A stretch of DNA of 64,000 nucleotides. It comes from Chelonoidis abingdonii. Its lineage: Eukaryota > Chordata > Testudines > Testudinidae. The notes beneath the pieces were generated by a model. It worked only from the letters and a program-made list of their open reading frames with translations, was not told where the DNA came from and did not search any database. This document shows, one piece after another, positions 55,773-64,000 of the stretch (position 1 is the stretch's first letter; each line of letters starts with the position of its first letter). The position numbers were made by a program, and so were the translations under genes. The DNA is taken from the NCBI RefSeq assembly GCF_003597395.2, contig NC_133771.1, positions 138,705,163-138,769,162 of the forward strand. Reading direction: 5' to 3'.

Positions 55773-56660
55773 CAATTTAGATTTTTATTCTAATAGAGGG
55801 AGAGGTGATGTCTGTTTTCATGATGCTTTGAAAAAATTAATAGTACACCATTTTATCAAATGTATTTAAACATTTCTCTGTGAAGGTGTGAACATGGGCA
55901 TACCAGGGTTCTTCTAGATCACAACCAAACAATAAAAATGACTCTCATACCTGCTTAAAAATGGATTTAAAAGTTCACAATTGTTGAACTTTGTCAAAAT
56001 TTGAAATTTCAATGAGAAACTGTCAACATTATGTATTTAGAAATATTTTGACCAGCCCTATTGGCTAGAAACTGTCAGGGTACAAAAGTTAAATTAACCA
56101 GCCTGTTTTTAATTGCCTGATATGACTGAAATGGAAAAGGCAAAAATTATAAATGGTCAAAGGTAAATTAGATTAATAAGTGAAGAATTTTATAAATATA
56201 AATTGTTGTTAGTGTAACCTCTTTGTACTGGATTCTGTGTTCCATTTCTAGTAGCATGGGTGGGTTTGTTAAATGCCCATACAAGGAATGGAACACTTCT
56301 TTCACTTCACTTCACAACACTGCAACACACCTACCACAATCCATTAATTTGCTGTTAACAAGCTCCAGCCCACAATCTCTTTACATTCTTCTCTCTGTGC
56401 TCCACACTTTATGGAGTCATGGTAAACGTATTTGAATTAAAGATCAGAACAAGATTCTCCTGATTCACATCCAGTTTCAATATTGACTTTTGTGAAGAGA
56501 CCGGCCCTCTTGTTCCCTGACTGCAAATTAGGGCAACACAATCCCCATAGCTCCAGTTTCTTAAGTTTACTCAATTCCCTTTAGAGCTCTTATTGTGTCA
56601 GTCTGTCTAAATCAAGAATCCTCCAATTATAGACTCTTCTCTTCATCCCCAAACCAAGGG
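55773..56660. other. no recognised gene; AT-rich repeat scrap at 55975-56060
   Basis: aaaatttgaaatttcaatga and atattttgaccagccc at 55975-56060 resemble the AT-rich foldback element at 886-1324. Nothing else can be named. Confidence 0.45.
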
Positions 56661-56664
56661 TTCT

Positions 56665-56765
56665 TATTTGTATTATGGTAGCATCTTATGCTAAGCACTG
56701 AAGAATAAAAGGCAGTTCCTGCCACCAAAGATTTTACAATATAAAAAAGATCAACAAACAGCAAA
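56665..56765 (+). repeat. dispersed repeat family C, copy 2
   Basis: gtattatggtagcatcttat, gctaagcactgaagaataaa, aggcagttcctgccaccaaa, gattttacaatataa: same order as the copy at 31138. Confidence 0.5.
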
Positions 56766-57044
56766 AAAAGATGCTTTGTACTATCAGGATCCAAATGAGG
56801 ACACCTGAAGCTGGTGCTATTGAATGATTCCTGAAAAGTGCCTCCAACTTCTTTCTTTCTAGTTCTTTTGGTGAGTTTCCACTGTTTCCTTCTTCAAACT
56901 ACAAATATTCAGTAATTGATATATTTATGTCTATCTACTTCAGGAGTTTGTATGGAATCTATTATTATACCTAAGCACTTTTAAACAGAAAAAGAGCAAG
57001 ATAAAGAATGTCACTTTTGAAAATCTTGCCATAGTGAGTTTGGG
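56766..57044. other. no recognised gene
   Basis: AT-rich spacer; nothing supported. Confidence 0.5.
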
Positions 57045-57197
57045 TGACTGTGTGCCTGGAGCAGCAAGCCGTGGGGGCGCTCTGCTGGTCGCTGCTAGGG
57101 CGGCAGGCAGGGTGCCTTTGGCAGCTTGCCTGCGGGCGTTCCTGCGGCTTCGGCGGACCCTCCGTGCTTGGGGCAGCAAAGTGTCTAGAGCCGCCTG
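57045..57197 (-). mobile_element. non-autonomous hAT element, shortened
   Basis: On the minus strand it starts caggcggctctagacacttt, then gctgccccaagcacgg, the same family as the elements at 11775 and 32784. The 3' end lacks the usual 'gctgcccctg' terminus, so the copy is deleted at that side. The ORFs of 66-91 codons on both strands are incidental. Confidence 0.75.
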
Positions 57198-57409
57198 TTT
57201 GGAATCTTCATTCACAACAGGTGAGGGAAAGAAATGGAAAATAAAGTTTTCCTAGGCTTTCTTTGGCCCAAGATCTAGTTTCTCTACATTGACTGAAGAT
57301 GTAGTGGCTTGTTATCTCTGGCAAGGGAGGCACTTAAACTATAGTCTGTTTTATATTTAAATTGCCCTGTTGGGTAAATCAGGTCTGATATCTCTCCATT
57401 AGAAACCAG
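57198..57409. other. no recognised gene
   Basis: AT-rich spacer; nothing supported. Confidence 0.5.
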
Positions 57410-57773
57410 GAGCTAGATTCACAAAGGTGCCCAGGCAGCTAACTGCCTCTTTGGCACTCAACATTTAGGGGCCACTGACATTCACAAAAGTGCCACCTAA
57501 CCCTGTAGGCGCCTAATTCCTGGGCATGTAAATTTCTGCCGGAGAACATGCACAAAGCCATCTAAATCCTGATGACACCCCCACAGCTAACAATTTGGTC
57601 CACACTCTGCCAAAGCCCTGGCAGGACTCTCAAGCTAGATGTTCCCATCCTATCTCCCCAGCAGGGGCTGATCCCCTAGATGTGCTCAGAACATGCCTAC
57701 AGGATCAGGCCCTGCACAAAAGATAGCCAGAGGTCAGCAAGGTTGTGTCTCTGTCCATCCCCATGTTAACAAA

Positions 57774-57866
57774 TAGCCCAGTGGTTAGGGTACTGATATA
57801 AGAGACCCAGATTCAAATCCTGCTCTGTCTGATATGGAGTTGCACCTTTTCCTAACCACCAGGCTA
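57774..57866 (+). repeat. tRNA-like A/B boxes in a foldback repeat
   Basis: tagcccagtgg (57774-57784) fits the Pol III A-box consensus TRGYNNARNNG exactly. gattcaaatcc (57810-57820) matches the B-box GGTTCGANTCC at 9 of 11 positions, 26 bases on. The unit folds back: arms 57774-57789 and 57851-57866 (16 bp, 14 matching). It is not a functional tRNA: there is no acceptor stem or cloverleaf. It is best read as a tRNA-derived repeat with a snap-back structure. Confidence 0.55.
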
Positions 57867-58031
57867 CTGACTATTTTGGGGTGGGGATCTCCCTCCCAGA
57901 TCAATGGGAGTTAAGCCCAGATCCTCAAAGGTATTTACATGCCTAAACCCTGACCTTTTCCTCTGCATTTCTCTCCTGGCTAGCTTAGGCAGCTCCCTGC
58001 TCAGCTTGCTGCCTTGAGAATCCCTTTCTTA

Positions 58032-58324
58032 GGCTAGGTCTATACTTGAGGGGGGAGGGTCGACCTAAAATGCACGACTTCAGCTACACAAAGAGCAAAG
58101 CTGAAGTTGGCGTATCTTAGGTTGATTTACCTGGCCATGAGGATGGCGGTGAGTCAACTGCTGCCGCTCCCCCATCAACTCCGCTTCCACCTCCCACTGC
58201 AGTGGAGTTCCAGAGTCGACAGCAGCGCGATCAGGGATCGATTTTATCATGTTTACACGACATAAATCGATTCTCAATAGATCGATCACTACCTGCCGAT
58301 CCAGCAGGTACTGTAGACATACCC
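58032..58324 (+). mobile_element. three-hairpin Harbinger-like MITE, copy 2 (293 bp)
   Basis: Begins ggctaggtctatacttgag and ends tactgtagacataccc. It is flanked by a perfect 3-bp duplication, tta (58029-58031 and 58325-58327). The internal order (G-rich tract, gacttcagctacac..agctgaagttgg stem, ccatcaactccgcttccacc centre, atcgatt pairs near the right) is that of the copy at 6124. The 88-codon minus-strand ORF is incidental. Confidence 0.88.
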
Positions 58325-58440
58325 TTAGGCACCTAACTGTCCCCAAGCCCTGTATGGAGAGCCAAAGTGGCTGATTTAGGGCTAAGAATTCTGCTAGGCA
58401 GCAGGGTCCCTAGGAGTTAGGCATTGCCGAGCCCAAGGAG

Positions 58441-60311
58441 TTTGTTTACACTGTAATGTCAGCTCAGGGTTAGAAGAACACAAGATAGCAGACCCTGGGT
58501 TTGTTAACCTAGAGCTTGAGCATCTATACTCATTTGTAACCCCAGTTTAGGAATTGTTGAACCCTGGGTCCCAACCTAGGGCTCCAGCCTCTCCAATGCA
58601 TTGTGCAGGCTTGAGTCCATCCCACACTTCCTAGTTCCTTCCCAAAATGTGGCCACTCTAGACCTTTGTTGGTGGTGCAGTGTGGTAAAACATGACTGTC
58701 CAGAGGACAAAGAGTCAGCCTATAGGATTGTGGGATATTTTTGATGTATATTAGAGCCATACAAGTTCTCAAAGCCCACTTGGAAGACAAGCTCATTATA
58801 AGGACCCTTTCAGCATTTTAAGCCTTCAGTTTTCTATGGTTGTTGGTCTTCTGGATTCCCATCTTCTCTTAGAAGCAACAGGACTTTTAGAGACTCTTTT
58901 TTCAATTTTTTTAAACACCTTGAACCTACCCTTCCCCTTTATACTGCTTCTGACACTGCCTTATATTTGTTTCTCTGTTTAGTATTACAGAGCTATGACT
59001 TTTAAAGGAGGCTTCTGGGAGCCCTACATAACCTGCTGAATGAATGGAAACCCAGACCTGGATTCTATTTTCCAGAATTTTACAGGAGCTAATTGCCAGA
59101 GTTCTAATCTGAAGAACTCTGTGTAAAATGCCATAGGCCATGCTTACTCAGAACTGTAGCATTGTTACTCATGTATACACTCCAAATAGTCTTTCAAGTA
59201 TGATGATGATTTAGCATTGAGCTGTTCCATATTTCCCAAGCTAAACTACCAGGTTCAGCAGTATGTCTCCTATTATTACTGATTTAAGAATATATTCTCT
59301 ACAAAGGAGGAGGAGTGACTGTTTCTGTTCCCTTCTGATTTCTTTCTTTTGTGCAAATATGCATGTATTAGACACCTGTGACTAGATTATTCATTGTCAC
59401 ATGAATATTTCAAATACATTTACTGAAATGGATTCAGCCTTTCAAAAACTGCTCTAAAGATTTAAGTAACTGTTAGTCTGTGTTATGAACAACTCTTTTG
59501 TATACTCTCAATAGTTACCCAAGATCTTATCAAGGCATGTGTACTTTTCATTAATTACTCCTGGGTGCTAATTATCAGTAATTCTACTATCATGCACAAA
59601 ACAACAGCACAGTGAAATAAATTGCTCTATTCTGTACTCTATTTTTAAAATTAAAATTAATGCTTGCTGTTAACTGAAAAATCAAACTCCCACTTAGCTG
59701 ACTTTAAAGTAAGGAGTACAGGAGTATCAGTTTGAATCCAAACTCTACATACAGAAGTGTTCATACTTGGTCTTCCAATATGGCCCTGCATATTGATAGG
59801 CCCACACGTCTGATTTGACAGTATTGTGGTGATTGAAGGAAAACATGTATTTTTTGTGTCAATATCAAGTTAGGAGTTTTATCAAGCAAAACCATCTTTG
59901 AGTTATCCGAATGCTAGTATTTTTGAAGCATGAAATTTCTTTGCAATGGTAACTCAGATCAAAATTAACAGCTTTTCCTCAAACACACATATAAACAGTT
60001 CGCCTTTGAGCTGAGAACTAACATGATCAATTTAATCTCAAAAAGGTAACTTTTGAGTAAATTTATAAATATTTGGAGCCAGAAGTCAAGCCTGGCCTCT
60101 GAAGCCTTGCCTATAGTTTGGTAATAAATATGGTACACATATCTATACAGGTTTACATTTGGGGTGGAAGCTGTGAGATTCCCGGTACTGTAACTTATTG
60201 TGTGGGTGGACCCATCTGCCCAGGCAGAACTCACTGGTGTCAATGGGACTCCATACTCTTGCAAGAGTCCACCCATATGGAACACATGCACAGGATTGAA
60301 TTTGACACTGA
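58441..60311. other. no recognised gene
   Basis: 58440-58800 contains 'ccctgggtttgttaacct/ aaccctgggtcccaacctag' motifs like those of decayed MITEs, but no clean ends. The rest is AT-rich. A 108-codon minus ORF (59965-60291) lacks a domain. Confidence 0.45.
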
Positions 60312-60605
60312 AGGTATATCCAGACTACCCGCCATATCAGCGGGTAGTGATCGATTTATCAGGGATCGATATATTGCGTCTCATCTAGACGCGATATATC
60401 AATCCCCAATGCACTCCCGTTGACTCCGGAACTCCACCAGAGTGAGCAGTGGTAGCGGAGTCAACAGGGGAGCTGTGGCTGTCTAGCCCGCACCGTGAGG
60501 ACGGGAGGTAAGTCAAAATAAGATATGTCGACTCCAGCTACGGTATTCCCGTAGCTGAAGTTGCATATCTTACATCAACCCCACCCCCCCAGTGTAGACC
60601 AGGCC
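60312..60605 (-). mobile_element. three-hairpin Harbinger-like MITE, copy 3 (294 bp)
   Basis: On the minus strand it starts ggcctggtctacactgg and runs through a G-rich tract and the acttcagctacgg/ccgtagctggagt stem. The right-hand hairpin is the clearest in the family: gggatcgatatattgcgtct (60362-60381) pairs with agacgcgatatatcaatccc (60387-60406), 18 of 20. A central stem gttgactcc/ggagtcaac is also present. Flanks are tga at 60309-60311 and 60606-60608, a perfect 3-bp duplication. Confidence 0.88.
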
Positions 60606-60715
60606 TGAGTGAAGCTATATACGCTCTAGAGAGGGAGTTATTAGGACCACTGGCACCTCAGAAACTTGTTTCCTTTTATGCACAAACCAAATCTTAAGCG
60701 GCTCCGCAGAAATGT
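60606..60715. other. short spacer
   Basis: No feature is visible between the MITE and the Harbinger-like relic. Confidence 0.5.
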
Positions 60716-61535
60716 CTTGTTTATAAGACCACGTCTGTGCTACAAACTTTCTTTGACACAAGTTATGTCAGCATACACCTGCCAAAGTTAATATATTGCT
60801 CATATGTAAGTATACTTGGCTGCTTGCATCTGTGCTATGTGCACTCACCAGGAGTGCTTGTGTCAATGCAAAGTGTGCATCACAAGTAGGCATTCCAATG
60901 TGCCGAGTGCCACCATCAGGCATGATACCTTTTGGGATTTTTTTTTAAACGTGTCATGGGATAGACAAGACTCATTCAGGGATATGTGGGAGCTAGGAGT
61001 CAAGTGCCCAGCAAACAGTTTTCTCCATCCCAAAATGTCTCTACATCCCACAATTTTCATGCCTTTCTTTTTAAATCTCACAAACCAGCACAGCACTTTT
61101 TGGTGTCCACTATTTTTGACAGAAGCTTGGAGCCCGTAGAGCACTTCACTATTCCTATGAATGTTGCAAATACTGGATGCACAATCCTCCAGTATTTGCA
61201 GACCTGAAGAAAGCACCGCAACAGTGAGGAACATGATGATTTATTTGAGGATAGCTTTCTGAGGGACATAGCAAAAAAACAATTCAAGGTTGTTGGTGGC
61301 ATTCATGGATCAGCTGCAGATGGTGGAGTGCCACTTCTGGGCCTGAGAAATGAGCACCGATTGGTGGGATTGCATCATAATGCAGGTTTAGGATGATGAG
61401 CAGTAGCTGCAGAAATTTTGGATGTGCAAGACCACATTTCCAGATCCAGGTGCTGAGTTCACCCCAGCCCTCCAGGACAGGGACCCCAGAATGAGAGCTG
61501 GATTGATAGTGGAGAAGTGAGTGGAAGCCTGCCAT
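60716..61535 (+). pseudogene. PIF/Harbinger transposon relic with 5' part of a transposase ORF
   Basis: From ~60725 (cacgtctgtgctacaaactt) the sequence follows a turtle Harbinger element I recognise. At 61350-61520 a plus frame reads MSTDWWDCIIM, then, after a one-base shift, LQKFWMCKTTFPD and FTPALQDRDPRMRAGLIVEK. This resembles the N-terminal part of HARBI1-like transposases. An in-frame stop (cag-tag near 61405), the shift and a stop after VEK show decay. The element then stops abruptly where the minus-strand LTR begins (~61535). The DDE catalytic region is absent. Confidence 0.65.
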
Positions 61536-62100
61536 CTGGACTGGCTCACAAACACAAGTACCAACCTCAGGGCAGCTTGCTACAAACCAAAGCATGAACC
61601 CCAAACTGGTTGTGATTTCCATACTTAGATTTCACCAATCAAATATCAAGTGTGAACTCCTGAAGTGCTAGAACAGCTTTAGTGGATACTCCTGTCTATC
61701 TTGCCACCCAGACAAACTTGCCTTTGTGATAGATGATCCCTTACACCAAAAATCACAATAATATTCAGGTTACTTCCAGTCTCAAAGTACTAGTCACTTA
61801 CACCAGGTCGATTGTACCTCCGATCACACACCAAACGCAATGCTTGTAGCCAATCCTATAATAAACTTTCTAAAGATTTATTCACTAAGAAAAGAAAGGA
61901 GTTATTTACAAGGTTAAAGCAAGGGAACATACACACACAAATGAGTTAGTCTATCGTTTCAAAAAGTAGTTGCAGTTGCTGTAATGTGCTAGCTCTGTGT
62001 GTTCTTTAGAGCTAATCCAAGCCAAATAGCCAGGGGATCCCTTGCTTATGCTTAGAAGTCTTGCCCTCTCCGTGATGTCCAAGAAGCATAAGGATAAACA
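61535..62100 (-). mobile_element. LTR-like repeat, minus-strand copy
   Basis: Reverse-complement homologue of 4753-5325. On the minus strand: tctaagcataagcaagggat, gctttaaccttgtaaataac, ttagtgaataaatctttaga, cgacctggtgtaagtgacta, aacctgaatattattgtg, gggatcatctatcacaaagg and gttcacacttgatatttgat. It abuts the Harbinger relic, whose sequence it truncates. No gag-like ORF accompanies this copy, so it may be a solo LTR. Target duplications not found. Confidence 0.6.
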
Positions 62101-62738
62101 ATTTCTTCTTGTCAGGGATTTTCATCCTCACCCCCCAGAGTTCAAGCTGTGATGAGATGAGTGTTGTCCATTCTCCTCTTTAGGGGTGTGTGGGGAGCAA
62201 TCAACGAAGTCTTTTGATGAGCCAGTCACAAGGGCTATTAAAAGAGCTCAGAATAGAGCTATATGGCTGAGAGAAGCTTTGAAAGAGCATTTTAATGGGC
62301 AGCCACAGTGGTGTTCTCTGGGTCTGGAGCTGTTCCCTGTCATAGCCCTTTGCCTGCATCCCCTGTGCAATTTGTCTGCAGATGTCCACATTTCTATGGC
62401 TGGTTCGTAGATGTGCTTGCACAGCGTCTTCTCCTCACAGGCTGAGGCAATCCAGCATCTCCTGTCTCCTCCAGGCAGGAGCACGTCTAGTGCCTGAAGC
62501 CAGCACAGTCGGTTGGGCAGTGCACTCAACAAGAGATCACTGATAGATGTGCTTGCCAAGGTGGGTAACCAAGAAAAGGCATTTTAAAAATACGGGGGTG
62601 GGACTTAAGATGGGGACAGTTTCTGGTCTCCAGGATCCCAGAACAATGGAATTAACAATTGTTACCCGACTGGTCACTTTCACAGGGAATGGTGCATTGT
62701 GAAACAGCCACTGGAGGACTGTTAGGGTAGACCCAGGT
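62101..62738. other. no recognised gene
   Basis: Contains mirrored ORFs (73-103 codons) on both strands with no domain, in mixed-composition DNA. Confidence 0.45.
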
Positions 62739-62873
62739 TGCACTGTGTCTACGTTCGCACCGTGACCTCAGTAGGTCGATCATGGCTTCACACCATTCGG
62801 GGAGGTGGTTTTACTGTTGCCGTTGTGGGGTGCTTACTTTAGATGGAGATAGTTTTCAGTGTAGACACATGCA
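62739..62873. mobile_element. small MITE-like element
   Basis: The left end tgcactgtgtctacg and the reverse complement of the right end, tgcatgtgtctacactg, form a short TIR with shared tgtgtctac. About 135 bp, no ORF. No clear target duplication. Confidence 0.45.
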
Positions 62874-62934
62874 AAAACAAGTTGTCCCAAGGTGATTTAC
62901 ATCAGCCTAAAACTGTGGTGTAGGTCAGGGCTCA

Positions 62935-63060
62935 GTTCAGTTTTGAATGATCCTTCAAATATTTATGCACACACTTGGGTAGTCTCATTCAGCTCAATAG
63001 GCCTACTCACATGCATTCTGTTAAGCGTGTTAGCTGCTTGTAGCATTGGGGATCTACTGT
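62935..63060. repeat. aagcatg-type foldback fragment
   Basis: ctcagttcagttttgaatga and actcacatgcattctgttaa with gtgttagctgcttgtagcat are the family's signature. It forms the first third of the window's second-longest ORF (182 codons, 62892-63440), which argues that the ORF is not a gene. Confidence 0.45.
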
Positions 63061-64000
63061 CTATCTGCCGTCTTCTACTGTTATTGCCTTTTACATCAAG
63101 TCCTTTGGGATTTGAGGGTTTGATCTATTTGAGCTCAGTACTTTTAATCGAGGGCATGGGGATAACCAGTCTACTGCTTAAACAAACATTGTATCCTATG
63201 TCAGAGAGCAGAAGTCAAATAATGTGGTTAAAGACAGGCTCCCAAAAGGAGGAGGCGTGGGAGGGAAGAACACTGTGGTATGTTAGTAAATGTGTCCAAT
63301 TAAGAAACAGGCACAAGGGATCGATACCAAGAATAAGCTGGAAAATGGTTTACAAGAGTAAAATGTATCTGTACCTAGGAGCTCCCATGCTCACTGTAAA
63401 TTGCATATTTCTGGTTACATCTAATTGCTTACTTGGCTGAAAGAAAAAAATAAAGATTTTTAGGCAAATTAAGCCTAAACAGGAGTAGCTACACTAACTG
63501 CAGTGGTATAATCCCTTCCCTACACCAGGATTGAAGTTGGCCCCTTTACCATCTAACAAATCAGTTCTAAGGCCCTTTTATTGAACTCCTGCAACAAATA
63601 AAGAGGAAGATGTTCTTTGTCTATATAAAATATTATACTCATGTAACTAAATTATTTTTTAAACAGACTCACTTTAAATTGGTGCAACCCCCTTGCATGG
63701 GTGCTTTTATTTCAGTTTAAGTGTCTTAAATAGATTTAGCTTAAAATGGTAAGGAATCAATTTAAGCTAACTCAATATAATACAGTCTTAACCCCAAATG
63801 AAAGCAAAGGGAGTTGCATTGATTTTACTAAGTATGTATGTTTCTAAAACGATTTACTTAAATCAAATCAATTGTGTAGACAAGGCCATAAAATGAAGGG
63901 TGGATTGGTTTTTTTAGCTACATCAATGGGTTTCCATAGTGTATACCTGAAAGGATTGACTTGGACTATTCCTCTAAATGAATATAAGAGTGTAGTGTCT
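63061..64000. other. no recognised gene; possible MITE at ~63665-63890
   Basis: The end gtgtagacaaggccataa at ~63870 looks like the right end of another Harbinger-like MITE whose left end near 63670 is decayed; the interior is full of ttaaa/tttaa motifs. The final 100 bases carry nothing that I can name. Confidence 0.4.

Larger units (their letters stand above)
57410..58440. repeat. dispersed foldback repeat complex, split by a MITE
   Basis: Begins agctagattcacaaaggtgc, with repeated 'gcacctaa/aggcgcctaa' motifs to ~57560, a tRNA-like hairpin at 57774-57866, and more of the same type after 58325 (ggcacctaactgtccccaag, ccctaggagttaggcattg). The MITE at 58032 interrupts it: joining the sequence on both sides of the insertion restores one 'ctta-ggcacctaac' string with a single tta. 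Confidence 0.5.

Noticed and set aside
57774..57820. possible tRNA gene
   Set aside because: A/B boxes are present but there is no cloverleaf or acceptor stem; the sequence folds as a repeat hairpin instead.
62892..63440. 182-codon plus-strand ORF, with hydrophobic N-terminal half that could look like membrane segments
   Set aside because: Its first third is a foldback repeat fragment (62935-63060), no domain is recognisable, and hydrophobic stretches are expected from T-rich DNA.
1..64000. CRISPR array, phage or bacterial operon features
   Set aside because: The direct repeats are simple or transposon-derived; gene density and repeat content are those of a vertebrate.

Overview
This window looks like intergenic or deep intronic DNA from a vertebrate, most probably a turtle. 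The case rests on its repeats: CR1 and L1-Tx1 LINE remnants, a turtle-type SINE (head gtagccgtgttagtctgg), MIR-like SINEs, several families of short hAT and Harbinger-like elements that I recognise from turtle genomes, and endogenous LTRs. No ORF exceeds about 200 codons. Every longer ORF whose origin I can place lies in a mobile-element remnant or a low-complexity stretch. I found no host exon, no tRNA or rRNA gene and no CRISPR array. Family names come from recognition, without a database search; terminal repeats, target-site duplications (TSDs), hairpins and pairwise repeat matches were read directly from the sequence.

Layout. 1-4.7 kb: an AT-rich foldback element, a CR1 tail, a GC-rich patch with a staged pentanucleotide array and two tandem CTCF-like motifs, and a MITE. 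4.7-6.4 kb: an LTR-like block followed by a gag-like ORF remnant, cut by a 301-bp MITE. 7.4-12.8 kb: MIR-like SINEs, an LTR-like block, a hAT element with a perfect 8-bp TSD, and a possible transposon ORF relic. 15-19.3 kb: an L1-Tx1 reverse transcriptase (RT) relic on the minus strand abutting a CR1 RT relic on the plus strand, then LTR and dispersed-repeat pieces. 19.3-25.5 kb: the most repeat-poor part, with one strong CTCF-like motif. 25.5-28.2 kb: a LINE-like antisense relic and a 1.2-kb solo LTR. 31-33.5 kb: an 864-bp solo LTR, a hAT element and a SINE whose tail folds back as a 57-bp hairpin. 35.2-41.5 kb: a 1.7-kb CR1 copy, LTRs, a MITE and dispersed repeats. 46.6-49.7 kb: a dense nest with a hAT element inside a CR1 tail, a mariner-like MITE, another hAT element, and an L1-Tx1 3' end inside an LTR. 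50-64 kb: scattered MITEs, a tRNA-like foldback repeat, a Harbinger transposase relic and an inverted second copy of the 4.7-kb LTR.

There is no gene network to describe. What the window holds is a record of mobile-element insertions, several of which can be ordered in time because one element interrupts another. I do not see a convincing undescribed cellular system. The best leads are the snap-back SINE, the three-hairpin MITE family with a possible Harbinger partner nearby, an unclassified 500-bp dispersed repeat, and the CTCF-like sites.
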